From: a virus
Length of the DNA stretch: 44,044 nucleotides
IMG/VR virus record: IMGVR_UViG_3300042691_033264
Coordinates: 1-44,044 of that record
Strand: one strand, 5' to 3'
The translations under genes and the position numbers were made by a program. The notes under the pieces are model-generated. The model was not told the origin of the DNA. It was given only the letters and a program-made list of their open reading frames with translations, and searched no databases. Position 1 is the first letter of the stretch, and each line of letters opens with the position of its first letter. Positions 18,837-28,000 of the stretch are shown here, one piece after another.

Positions 18837-19778
18837 ATGTTCAAAGAAATTCCAAAATCAGATATTATAACAAGACCTATGAAGGTCTATAAGGAATGGA
18901 GTTTAGATGAGAATGATATATATCCTATTTTTGGAAAAAATCCAAACAATACATTAATTGATATTGATGCTGATGAAAAAAGCCATGGATTTGTTAAAAA
19001 AATATTATATGAATCAATAAAATCTCAATTTTACACAAATCCAGCTACATCATCAATATTGACTGAAGTTGGAAAACGTAAATCGTATGCTTCAAATGAT
19101 GAAAGAATTTTAAGAGATGATATAGCAGTAATTTCAATACCACAAATATTTTATGGAGAAGGTATTAAAATTGGAACTGTGACTTTAGAAGATGAACAAA
19201 CTGGTAAAACATATTCAGATGATGGGTATTCAAATCTTTTAGATTCTGGTAGTAATGTTGCTGGTAATATTTTTTATGATAGAGGTCTTATTATTCTTAC
19301 AAGAGATATAACAAGTGGTTCTATATTATCTCAATTTACATTAAATTATCGTTCAACAAAAACATTATATGAAAACGAAATTTTTATATCGGTTTTAGAA
19401 AATGAATTTAATGTATCACAAAATCCATCAGCTGTTTATGAAGATGGTGGTACTATAATAACAAAAATAATTCAAAGGCCTGGTTCAACAAAAATTGATG
19501 ATTTGGTAACATCATCATTCTACGATTCTGGAATTAAATGGATTAGAAATTCAAAATACGCATATCAATCTCAGATAAATCCAAGTAAATTTGGAAGTTT
19601 TGATGATTATGAATATAGTTCATCTTTAGACCCAACTGGTTCTTATTTGGCACCATATATTACAACAATTGGTTTATATGATGATGAATTAAATATGGTT
19701 GCAGTGGCAAAATTACCAAAACCAATAAAATCATTACCGGATTATCCTGTTAATTTTATTGTTCGTTTTGATACATAA
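18837..19778 (+). CDS. Virion structural protein, paralogue of the 17523 gene
   Basis: 313 residues. N-terminal region unique (FKEIPKSDIITRPMKVYKEW). From about residue 110 it is beta-rich, with DRGLIILTRD and FISVLENEFNVSQNPSAVYE, and ends with YITTIGLYDDELNMVAVAKL and a terminal VRF strand. These blocks align by eye with the 17523 product in the same order, so the two probably descend from a duplication and share a virion-attachment domain while the N-terminal parts diverged. It is transcribed on its own, between the terminator at 18782 and the promoter box at 19784. No enzyme motif is seen. Confidence 0.75.
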   Translation: MFKEIPKSDIITRPMKVYKEWSLDENDIYPIFGKNPNNTLIDIDADEKSHGFVKKILYESIKSQFYTNPATSSILTEVGKRKSYASNDERILRDDIAVISIPQIFYGEGIKIGTVTLEDEQTGKTYSDDGYSNLLDSGSNVAGNIFYDRGLIILTRDITSGSILSQFTLNYRSTKTLYENEIFISVLENEFNVSQNPSAVYEDGGTIITKIIQRPGSTKIDDLVTSSFYDSGIKWIRNSKYAYQSQINPSKFGSFDDYEYSSSLDPTGSYLAPYITTIGLYDDELNMVAVAKLPKPIKSLPDYPVNFIVRFDT

Positions 19779-19783
19779 GGTTA

Positions 19784-19791
19784 TATTTATA
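19784..19791 (+). promoter_or_regulatory. Late-promoter-like box TATTTATA
   Basis: TATTTATA in the context GGTTATATTTATA, 20 bases before the ATG at 19812. The box begins 5 bases after the preceding stop codon. It would drive the small genes at 19812, 20007 and possibly 20427. Confidence 0.55.
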
Positions 19792-19811
19792 TTAGTAAAT
19801 AATACAAAAAA

Positions 19812-20003
19812 ATGGCAAGTATCTTAGAAATGTACGAAAAATCATTACCAAAAGCTGGAAAGGCTGATACAAAAGGTGGTGACAAAACTAAAATAGAAGC
19901 TGATGGCGGCTTGAATTTATCTAAAGATGATAAAGCTTTATTTAAAGCTAGAGGTGGTACATTAAATGAAAAGAAATACTCTGATAGTATTACAAAGAAG
20001 TAA
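19812..20003 (+). CDS. Small Lys/Asp-rich phage protein (unknown)
   Basis: 63 residues, very hydrophilic (EMYEKSLPKAGKADTKGGDK, later LFKARGGTLNEKKYSD), with no hydrophobic core large enough for a globular fold. It is likely extended or helical, perhaps a DNA- or virion-associated accessory peptide. It is supported as a gene by its late-type promoter box 20 bases upstream, its A-rich leader like its neighbours, and 3-base spacing to the next gene. Function unknown. Confidence 0.7.
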   Translation: MASILEMYEKSLPKAGKADTKGGDKTKIEADGGLNLSKDDKALFKARGGTLNEKKYSDSITKK

Positions 20004-20006
20004 TTA

Positions 20007-20414
20007 ATGTCTTGGAAATTTAAGGGAAATATTGTTACAGAAGAAAACACTCCAGAGGGTGCGATTGGTTTTGTCTATAAAATCGTACATATCCCTACTG
20101 GTAAATTCTACATTGGTAAAAAATCATTAACACAAACAAGAAGGTTAAAACCTTTAAAGGGAAAGGTTCGTAAGAGAGTTGTAAGAAAAGCATCCGATTG
20201 GGAAAAGTATTACTCATCTAACGAATGGATAAAAGAGCAAGTAAAGGCTGGAAACGCCGGAGATTTTGAGAGAGAGATTATTCAGTTCTGCTTTTCCAAA
20301 AAATCATTAACTTATTGGGAAGTTTGGTGGCAATTCAAATTAGATGTTTTGATGGACCCGCAATCTATTAATGAAAATTTAATGGGAAAATTCTTTCGAA
20401 AGGATATATATTAA
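20007..20414 (+). CDS. GIY-YIG (SegE-like) endonuclease-like protein
   Basis: 135 residues. GFVYKIVHIPTGKFYIGKKS (about residues 21-40) is a divergent GIY-YIG strand pair (the first half reads FVY), followed by a basic loop (LKPLKGKVRKRVVRKASDWE) and KYYSSNEWIKEQVKAGNAGD. LTYWEVWWQFKLDVLMD supplies a conserved Glu near the expected metal-binding position, and NLMGKFFRK ends the domain. This matches the SegE-like GIY-YIG proteins widely carried by T4-like phages. Known relatives are homing-type or free-standing nucleases. It lacks a clear DNA-recognition extension, so it may be a housekeeping phage nuclease rather than a mobile element. Confidence 0.8.
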   Translation: MSWKFKGNIVTEENTPEGAIGFVYKIVHIPTGKFYIGKKSLTQTRRLKPLKGKVRKRVVRKASDWEKYYSSNEWIKEQVKAGNAGDFEREIIQFCFSKKSLTYWEVWWQFKLDVLMDPQSINENLMGKFFRKDIY

Positions 20415-20426
20415 TAAACAAACGTT

Positions 20427-20630
20427 ATGACTTTAGATGAAATTTGTAAAAAGTACGGTATCTCAGATTCTTACTTAAACTCAAAAGATGATGCACATTC
20501 AATTGCTGCTGCATCACTTGTAGACCTCAAAGGTATGGTATTAAATAATACACCAAGAGAACAAATAGCTAATAAATTACAATTTTTAGCTGATTTCTTA
20601 TATGATGTAAAGAATTCAACATTCGGATAA
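20427..20630 (+). CDS. Small helical protein (unknown)
   Basis: 67 residues, predicted helical (SIAAASLVDLKGMVLNNTPR, then EQIANKLQFLADFLYDVKNS). No motif recognised and no signal peptide. It is the last gene before the host-type promoter at 20636 and follows the GIY-YIG gene by 12 bases. Coding status rests on the full ATG-to-stop frame between tightly packed genes and on phage-like codon use; function cannot be assigned. Confidence 0.6.
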   Translation: MTLDEICKKYGISDSYLNSKDDAHSIAAASLVDLKGMVLNNTPREQIANKLQFLADFLYDVKNSTFG

Positions 20631-20635
20631 TAATA

Positions 20636-20667
20636 TTTGGTTATATCCCAAAAAATTTGTATATTTG
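20636..20667 (+). promoter_or_regulatory. Bacteroidota primary-sigma promoter for the replication genes
   Basis: TTTG at 20636-20639 and TATATTTG at 20660-20667 with exactly 20 bases between them. This fits the Bacteroidota housekeeping promoter form TTTG and TAnnTTTG. The predicted transcript start, a few bases after the -7 box, leaves a leader of about 20-25 bases to the ATG at 20697. It contrasts with the TATTTATA boxes before structural genes and suggests early expression by unmodified host polymerase. Confidence 0.8.
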
Positions 20668-20690
20668 TATAAGTTTTTGTGTATATAACC
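20639..20690 (+). promoter_or_regulatory. Inverted repeat flanking the primase promoter, possible operator
   Basis: GGTTATAT at 20639-20646 and its exact reverse complement ATATAACC at 20683-20690 bracket the -7 box. The left arm touches the -33 element and the right arm lies in the leader. An 8-bp exact pair in AT-rich DNA can arise by chance, so the operator reading is tentative. Confidence 0.35.
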
Positions 20691-20696
20691 TAAAAT

Positions 20697-21632
20697 ATGC
20701 TATCCGGTAGGAACAAATTAAAAATAATCACTATATTAGACTCTGCATTGGGGGTTGGTTCATCCTTAAAAAGAAATGAACAGGCACATCATTGTCCATT
20801 TTGTAACCACCACAAAAAGAAGTTGCAAGTAAACTTAGATACTCAAAGATGGCATTGCTGGGTATGTGATTCTAAGGGAAGAAGTATCCAATCCCTACTC
20901 CGCAAACTTAATGTGGATTTGAGGGATATCGCTGTTGTAAAAGATGTATATGGTGATGAGCCAGAATACGATACAAAAGAGGAATATGTAGCTAAGTTAC
21001 AATTACCTTCTGAATTCAAACAATTATATTTCTGTCCAAAGAGTATTAACCCAGCCTATAATCAGGCATTACACTATTTAAATAAAAGAGGTATCACCAA
21101 AGCTGACATCGTAAAATATAACATCGGATATTGTGAAGATGGTGTATATGGTGGAAGGGTTATTATCCCTTCTTACGATGAGAATGGTGACCTTAATTAC
21201 TTTGTAGCCCGCTCATTCTACGAAGATGAAAAGATGAAGTATAAGAACCCACCAATAAGCAGAGATGTTATTGTATTTGATGGTATGGTTAATTGGAACG
21301 AACCAATTACCTTAGTTGAAGGTGTGTTTGATTCATTCTCAGTCAAAAGAAATGTAATTCCATTATTGGGGAAATTCTTACTAAGCAAACTCAAAAATAA
21401 AATATTAGAAAAGGGTGTTAAGGATGTAACAATTATGTTAGATGCCGATGCTGTTGAAGATTCTACAAAGCATACTGATTGGTTTATGAAGAATGGTATT
21501 AAAGTTCGTAATATCATTCCAACTGATAAGGATGCTGGTGAGATGGGTTTTCAAAAAGTAAACGAACTACTAAAAGATGCCAAAGAGACAAGTTGGGAAG
21601 ATTTGATGATGGCAAAATTAAATAATATATGA
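20697..21632 (+). CDS. 61: DNA primase, T4 gp61-like
   Basis: 311 residues (T4 gp61 has 342). The zinc-binding domain has C33-P-F-C36 and C54-W-V-C57, as in CHC2-type primases. The linker region YLNKRGITKADIVKYNIGYC is the usual primase element before the RNA-polymerase core, with RVIIPSYDENGDLNYFVARS. The TOPRIM metal site is LVEGVFD (about residues 205-211) plus MLDADA (about 247-252). It should lay RNA primers with the replicative helicase at the fork. A host-type promoter lies upstream and the start of the recombination nuclease gene overlaps its stop (ATGA at 21629-21632), so the two are co-expressed. Confidence 0.9.
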   Translation: MLSGRNKLKIITILDSALGVGSSLKRNEQAHHCPFCNHHKKKLQVNLDTQRWHCWVCDSKGRSIQSLLRKLNVDLRDIAVVKDVYGDEPEYDTKEEYVAKLQLPSEFKQLYFCPKSINPAYNQALHYLNKRGITKADIVKYNIGYCEDGVYGGRVIIPSYDENGDLNYFVARSFYEDEKMKYKNPPISRDVIVFDGMVNWNEPITLVEGVFDSFSVKRNVIPLLGKFLLSKLKNKILEKGVKDVTIMLDADAVEDSTKHTDWFMKNGIKVRNIIPTDKDAGEMGFQKVNELLKDAKETSWEDLMMAKLNNI

Positions 21633-24600
21633 GTAAATTAAAAACAATTTATCACATTGCGGATATACACATCCGTAACATCAAAAGACACAAAGAGTTT
21701 AGAGAAGTATTCTACTCTATGTTTGAGGAGATTAATAAAAGAGGAACTGATGATGCTATTATTTACTTAGCTGGAGATATAGCTCATGCTAAATTGGAAA
21801 TGAGCCCTGAATTGGTTAAGGAGATTAGTTGGTTATTAACTGAATGTTCTAATACATGCCCAACTATTATGATTGCTGGAAATCACGATTGTAATATGAA
21901 CAATTCGGACAGATTAGATGTACTTACTCCAATTGTGGATGCATTAAAATTACCAAATCTACATTACCTAAGAGATACATCAATTTTTTCATATCAACAA
22001 TGTCAGTTTGGTGTATTTTCAATATTTGATAATCAATCTAATTGGCCTAAAGCAGAAGATTTAAATGCAGAAGTTAAAATTGCATTATTTCACGGACCTG
22101 TTGATAACTCTACAACCGATGTGGGTTATGTAGTTAGTAGTAGACACTTCACAACTGATATATTTGATGGATACCATTTAGCTTTATTGGGTGATATTCA
22201 CAAAAGACAAGAAATGATTTCACCTAAAGGATGTAAAGTAGTTTATGCTGGTTCATTAGTACAACAAAACTTCGGTGAGAGTTTAGATAAGCACGGATTT
22301 TTAGCTTGGGATTTGGAAACAATGACTTACGAAGAAATTGATTTACCAAACGATTATGGATATTACACTTTAGATGTTGATGGTGGAATTGTGCCGGATG
22401 TAACTGATATGCCCAAGTTCCCTCGTTTAAGAGTGAGAGTAACTAATACGGATACCGCAGATACTAAGAGAATGATGGCGGACATTACGGCAAAGTATGG
22501 TGTTGAGGACTTTACAATAATTAGAACGGATACATTCAATAAGAAAAAAACCAACGATAGAGAAGCAAGGTTGGAAGTTGATACTGTAGCTGATATAAAC
22601 CATCAAAACTCTTTAATAGGTGAATATATCGAGCGTATGATGCCATTTGTGACAAAAGAGGACTTGGAAGGTATAGAAAAAATCAATAGAGATATTAATA
22701 GTAGAATAAGTGCGGACGATACTCAAAGAAACATAAGCTGGAAGCCGGTAAGATTTGAATTCTCCAATATGTTCAGTTACGGAGAGGACAATGTAATCAA
22801 TTTTGACAAAGTAAACGGACTAATGGGATTATTCGCACCAAACGCACAAGGTAAATCATCTCTATTTGATGCAATCTCATTCTGTTTGTTTGATAAGTGT
22901 AGTAGAGCTTATAAGGCATCTGCAATAATGAACAATCGTAAATCAGATTTCCATTGTCAACTAGATTTCTCTATTGATGGGGTACAATACCATATCCGTA
23001 GAGAGGGCAGAACTATTAATAAGGGAAAGAATGTAAAGGTGGATGTGGACTTTTGGAGAGATGGTGATAGTGGAAGGGAATCTCTAAACGGAACGGAAAG
23101 AAGGGATACCAACCAAGTCATTGAAGGGTATGTGGGCCGTTATGAGGATTTCGTAATGACTGCACTTTCCTTACAAGCTAACAATGCCTTATTCATTGAT
23201 AAATCACAATCGGAGAGAAAGGACTTGATGGCTCAGTTTATGGGACTAGATGTGTTTGATAAGCTGTATGAAACGGCTACAAATGATATTAAGGATGTGA
23301 ATGCACTTATCAGAAATTTCAAAAGGACGGATTTTACGACTGAACTTGCCCAAAAGGAAACCGACTTGGTTGAGAAACAAAATCAATTAGATGAATTAAA
23401 TTCTAAAGTAGAAGGATTTACTGAATCTAAAGATGAATGTGTTAAAAAAATTACCGAATTAAGTAAAGAGATTACACCGGTTGATTCTAAACTAAACATA
23501 ACGGCGTTAGAGAAATCCGAAACAACAATTAATGAAAAGATTGAACATAATAAAATCTTAATTAGTACAAAGGAAGATAATATCCAAACATATACCCAAA
23601 TGCTATCGGAAGTATCTCAATCTATTAACGAACATGCTATTGTAAACGGAATGGATATTGATGAAGCTAAAAAAGAGTGGGATTTGGCAAAAGGAAAGAT
23701 TGCAGATGTTCAACAACAAATAGATAAATTGGAATCTTTATATGAAGCTAATTTAGAAAAGTTAAAACACTTAGCAGAGCATGAGTATGACCCTAATTGT
23801 GAATTTTGTATGAATAATGTATTTGTTAAAGATGCAATAGCAACTAAAGAATTTGTCAAAAAGCAAGAATCTCAATTAGAAACCCTTAATATAGCACATG
23901 GTGTATTAATTAAAGCAAGTGAACCTTTAGCAGAAGTTGAAGATATTTGGGAAAGATTAAATACATTAAGAAACAAATATAAGCAAGGTGAAATTCTTAT
24001 TCAAAAATCAGAAGCAGAATTAGATGGTATGAAAACAACCGCACAATTGTTACAAACTCAATTAGATGCTGTTATTCAAAATAAACAATTATATCACGCT
24101 AACGAAGCAACAATTATTCATAATAAGGAATTGGAATCTCAAATATCTCAGATTGAAATCCAAAAGAAAGATTTTGAAAAGAAAATTTCTGAAACAAACA
24201 AAACAATTTTAAAATTGACAGGTGAGATTGGTTCTATTAATACTTTTATAGATTCTACAAAAAGTAAAATGGAAGAAGTTAAAGAATTAGAAACTAAAAA
24301 CGATTTGTACACATATTATTTAGATGCGGTTAAGAAAGATGGTGTACCGTATGAACTAATATCTAAAGCACTTCCAGCAATTGAAAATGAAGTAAACAAT
24401 ATATTAGGACAAGTGGTAGACTTCTCAATATCAATGGATACTGATGGAAAGAACATTAACGCTAAAATCGTTTACGAAGACCAGGAGTGGGCTCTTGAGA
24501 TGTGTAGTGGTATGGAGAAGTTCATATCGGGATTAGCGATTAGAGTGGCTCTAATTAACATATGCAACCTGCCTAGACCTAACTTCTTAGTAATTGATGA

Positions 24601-24775
24601 GGGATTTGGAACTTTAGATGCTGATAATCTATCTTCATTGTTTATGATGATGCAATATCTTAAAACCCAATTTGATTTCATTTGGGTAATTTCTCACTTA
24701 GAACAAATGAGAGATATTGTGGATGGGTTAATTGAGATTAAAAAGATAGATGGATTCTCTAAAATTAAATTTTAG
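21629..24775 (+). CDS. 46/47: Single-chain Mre11-Rad50 (gp47-gp46, SbcDC) recombination nuclease fusion
   Basis: 1048 residues in one uninterrupted frame. Residues 1-340 are the Mre11/SbcD/gp47 phosphoesterase: IADIHIR (D12, H14), LAGDIAH (D50), AGNHDCN (N85, H86), FHGPVD (H155) and LGDIHK (D189, H191). Residues about 370-1048 are Rad50/SbcC/gp46: Walker A in APNAQGKSS (403-411), coiled coils with a zinc hook C724-E-F-C727, an ABC signature CSGMEKFISG from C959, and Walker B FLVIDEGFGTLD around 985-997. T4 uses separate proteins of 339 and 560 residues. The complex processes DNA ends for recombination-dependent replication. The fusion fixes 1:1 stoichiometry. No internal stop or restart is evident. 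Confidence 0.95.
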   Translation: MSKLKTIYHIADIHIRNIKRHKEFREVFYSMFEEINKRGTDDAIIYLAGDIAHAKLEMSPELVKEISWLLTECSNTCPTIMIAGNHDCNMNNSDRLDVLTPIVDALKLPNLHYLRDTSIFSYQQCQFGVFSIFDNQSNWPKAEDLNAEVKIALFHGPVDNSTTDVGYVVSSRHFTTDIFDGYHLALLGDIHKRQEMISPKGCKVVYAGSLVQQNFGESLDKHGFLAWDLETMTYEEIDLPNDYGYYTLDVDGGIVPDVTDMPKFPRLRVRVTNTDTADTKRMMADITAKYGVEDFTIIRTDTFNKKKTNDREARLEVDTVADINHQNSLIGEYIERMMPFVTKEDLEGIEKINRDINSRISADDTQRNISWKPVRFEFSNMFSYGEDNVINFDKVNGLMGLFAPNAQGKSSLFDAISFCLFDKCSRAYKASAIMNNRKSDFHCQLDFSIDGVQYHIRREGRTINKGKNVKVDVDFWRDGDSGRESLNGTERRDTNQVIEGYVGRYEDFVMTALSLQANNALFIDKSQSERKDLMAQFMGLDVFDKLYETATNDIKDVNALIRNFKRTDFTTELAQKETDLVEKQNQLDELNSKVEGFTESKDECVKKITELSKEITPVDSKLNITALEKSETTINEKIEHNKILISTKEDNIQTYTQMLSEVSQSINEHAIVNGMDIDEAKKEWDLAKGKIADVQQQIDKLESLYEANLEKLKHLAEHEYDPNCEFCMNNVFVKDAIATKEFVKKQESQLETLNIAHGVLIKASEPLAEVEDIWERLNTLRNKYKQGEILIQKSEAELDGMKTTAQLLQTQLDAVIQNKQLYHANEATIIHNKELESQISQIEIQKKDFEKKISETNKTILKLTGEIGSINTFIDSTKSKMEEVKELETKNDLYTYYLDAVKKDGVPYELISKALPAIENEVNNILGQVVDFSISMDTDGKNINAKIVYEDQEWALEMCSGMEKFISGLAIRVALINICNLPRPNFLVIDEGFGTLDADNLSSLFMMMQYLKTQFDFIWVISHLEQMRDIVDGLIEIKKIDGFSKIKF

Positions 24776-24941
24776 GATTAACTGGTAATATATTTTTAGG
24801 TAGAGGTTTCTTTGAGGCTTCTACCTTTTCTTTTATAAGGGTTTCAACTAACCCATTTATTTTATACCCTTTCTCTTTACAAAACTCCTTCAAAAGTTGA
24901 TGTATATCGGCATCAATTTGAATCATTGCGTATTTTTTCAT
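24765..24941 (-). CDS. Ribbon-helix-helix DNA-binding protein, 58 residues
   Basis: This is the only reverse-strand gene. ATG is the complement of 24939-24941 and TAA that of 24765-24767. The product begins MKKYAMIQIDADIHQLLKEF and continues CKEKGYKINGLVETLIKEKV, then a Pro/Lys-rich tail. A short beta strand (YAMIQID), helix A (ADIHQLLKEFCKEKG), a turn (YKIN) and helix B (GLVETLIKEKVEA) give the full Arc/CopG/ParG-type ribbon-helix-helix dimer fold, with alternating strand residues expected to enter the DNA major groove. It overlaps the end of the Mre11-Rad50 gene by 11 bases and diverges from the fibre gene across 87 bases. A transcription regulator role is inferred from the fold. Confidence 0.85.
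   Translation of the reverse strand: MKKYAMIQIDADIHQLLKEFCKEKGYKINGLVETLIKEKVEASKKPLPKNILPVNPKI
24799..24834 (+). terminator. Probable intrinsic terminator after the recombination nuclease gene
   Basis: GGTAGA at 24799-24804 pairs with TCTACC at 24820-24825; inner wobble and GC pairs extend the stem to about 9 bp with a 9-base loop. It runs into TTTTCTTTT (24826-24834). It would end the primase/nuclease transcript 24 bases after its stop, although it lies inside the opposing ribbon-helix-helix gene. The stem is moderate, so confidence is limited. Confidence 0.45.
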
Positions 24942-25001
24942 TACTTCTTTATTTTTCTTTAGAATTCTATATATAATTATGGAGATAAAAAATTATCCCA
25001 A

Positions 25002-25009
25002 TATTTATT
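25002..25009 (+). promoter_or_regulatory. Late-promoter-like box TATTTATT
   Basis: TATTTATT lies 19 bases before the ATG at 25029, in the 87-base divergent gap (24942-25028) between the ribbon-helix-helix gene and the fibre gene. The rest of the gap is AT-rich, with no clear host-type promoter on either strand. Confidence 0.5.
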
Positions 25010-25028
25010 TTATATAATAGAAAAATAA

Positions 25029-28000
25029 ATGGCAGTAATAAAGAAATACGCAGATGTATTAACTCAAAATTTAACTTTGTTTCAAACGTATATCACAGAT
25101 ACGGCTCCAAATTCTAAGTATTTTAAAATTACAGAATTTAAGGATACATTTACTGGTGGTAAAAACGGATTTTTGATAGAAGGTTCTGAACACTTAAAAG
25201 AATCAACAGAAATAAAGATTCAAATTTTAGATGTAAATGGTGACCCTATTTACTATGAACCTGGTAATGGTGTTCCTGAATATTATGAAGGTACATCAAA
25301 ATTGGTTGCTGTTTATATATACGAAGATACACCAATTGGTTCTGCAAAAATTACAATATTAGGTGAATTAAAAACTTATGTAGATGATAATGGTATTGTA
25401 CAACAAATACCAGATGAATGGAAAAATGTATATAATTTAAAATGGGAAAAAGATTTTCAGGTAAATAGATTATTATCTAATGAAGATAAAGTAAGATTTT
25501 ATAGAAGACCTGTTGTAAACATTGAAGAAATTGTAAAACCAATTTATTCTAATGTTGTAGCAACAAAAACACAAAAAGGATATATTGATGGTATTTCTCA
25601 AGCACCAATCCAAGGACAGCCATTAGTAAATTATACATCACCAGCATCATATCTTTTACAAATAATTGATGATACCAATTGGACAGGTTCTGTAGTTGAT
25701 ACATATTTACAAACTGATTTAGGATATTCACCTTTAGTTACTGAACTTGTAAATAATAAGGAATTAATAGTACAAACTCCATATACTTCAAATGGATTGG
25801 TTGCAAATTTTAGTAATGTAGGATATACGGCATCATTTAATTATACAGAAGGTGTTGATAATTTAAAAACAGCCTTAACCGGTTCATTTGCAAAAATAGA
25901 ACTTACTGATTTAACAACATTTGTTGGTGATTGTGCTAGAGTTAAGATATTTAGAAAATCTCAATCCGATTTATCTGATTATCAATTTGTACAGGAAATA
26001 AAATTAGAATCAAATGAACTATTGGTAGATTTAGAAAGTACTTTAAAAAATCAAGAATATTATGGTATTTTTGATGGTAATAATCATAAAGAGTATTGGA
26101 TAACATCATCAAATAGTTTAACAACGGAGTTTAATCAGACTTATTTATTTGATTCTATAAAATTAGATGGTAGTGCGGTATCATCTACTTATTTTTATAC
26201 ATCAAAATCACTTTTATTAACGGAAGGTATTGAATATAGTTTACAATTTGATTCTAGAATTCAACAAAATATATCTCAAAACTATTTTATAAGAGCATTT
26301 ATAAGTGGTTCTAGAACAACAAATATAAATGGAAATGCAACAATAGTGCAAGTTGAGCAAGATATCATAAAAATAAATTCTTCAAATGCACTTTTACAAA
26401 AGCAAATAAAAATACAAAACTTTACATCGGAAGAAATTGATAATGCTAAATTATATTTTGAAGTAATTGGTTCTGGTTGGTATATTGCAAATATTAGTTT
26501 AACAGCAGCGCAAGAAACCGCATATTCACCAGATGAAATTACTTTTATACAATCAGTTCCTAGAAGTTTACCAATTGAAACATTTGATTATCGTTTTGAA
26601 TTTTATGATATAAACAATAACTACATTCCTGTTTTAGTTGAAGCAAGTAAAACATTTGATGGTGGTAATTTACAAACTATTAGAAAACAATTAAGATTAA
26701 TACCATCGGCAACAGGATTTCAATTTGATTCCGGTTCTAATCCAGTTCCACCTACTGTTATTACTGTTGAAATAGAAAAAACATTATTAACTGGTTCTGT
26801 AACATTTACATCTCAGTCATATGACTTTTTTGGAAATGCACTATCGGGCTCAGATTATACTGCTTCTTGGACTGGTCAGCAATATCCTGGTAGATTGGAT
26901 AATATTACTGGGGCAACCCCATTTTTAACTGTTGCAAATTTTACAGGTTCAAGAACCGATATTAATGTTCAATTGGTAACTATAACGGGTGAATGTGAAG
27001 GATATACTGATACGATAAACATTTACAAAATATTAGATGGATTTGGTGGGGTAAATCATATTATAAGACCATATAGAGGGACTCAAATTAGAAATAGTAG
27101 TACCGCATCTTTAGAAATACAAGCAGTTAGAATAGATGGTATAAACGATATTCTTTTAAATGCCGGTGCTCAGAAAAATTTTGGAAATATTCAACTGCAT
27201 GTTATTTCAAAGTCATTAGAAGGAATTGAAAAATTTGTAAACCTTGCATATGTTACTCAAAGTAATATGTTTGAAGGATTGACAACGGGTTCAATTGGTA
27301 CACAAGAAATTAATTATAATGCAACTTTTACTAGAGATTCAATTGATTTTAGAAGAATAATTTATTTAATGCCATCATCATCAGCAGCTGGTAAATTTGC
27401 GTATGAGGCATCTTCTTCCGTTTTAGCATCTATTGTATTGGAAGACTTGCAAGATGGATTAGATAGTGGTAAAGTTGTATTTAATGCAGATTCTTTTACA
27501 ATTAATCCTAGACTAGATATTGAATTTAAACCTGTTTTTGCATTTGCAACCGCATCATTTGCAAAAAGAGCAACTGCTGGAGAAAATGAATATATAACAT
27601 CATCGTTTCAGGTTTATCCATCAATGTCAATTAATAAAGATTATGTGCCTGAATATTGGATGTATTATCATACACAAAGTTTAGACCCAACTCTTACTGT
27701 TACTGCTATTGATGATAATAAATTAGTTATACCATCACAAGTTCCATCAAATTCTAATGTAAGAAGTCCTTTACAACAAACTAAAAATCTAACATTAACT
27801 TTTACATATACAGAACCTTGGACTTCAGCATCGGTAAGTTTTGATAAAACATTTACAATTATACCTGAAGGTAAACCAGGAGATGAAACTATTATATTTG
27901 AAATAAATCCAATTAGTGTAAATTTAAAAGCAAATTCAAGAGGTGATGTAACAAGCTATGACCAATCGGCTACGCAAATTAGATTAAAGCAAGGTTCTCG

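Noticed and set aside
20007-20414. The GIY-YIG gene as a mobile homing element
   Set aside because: It lies neatly between small phage genes with no intron, no interrupted gene and no flanking repeat, so movement is not supported.
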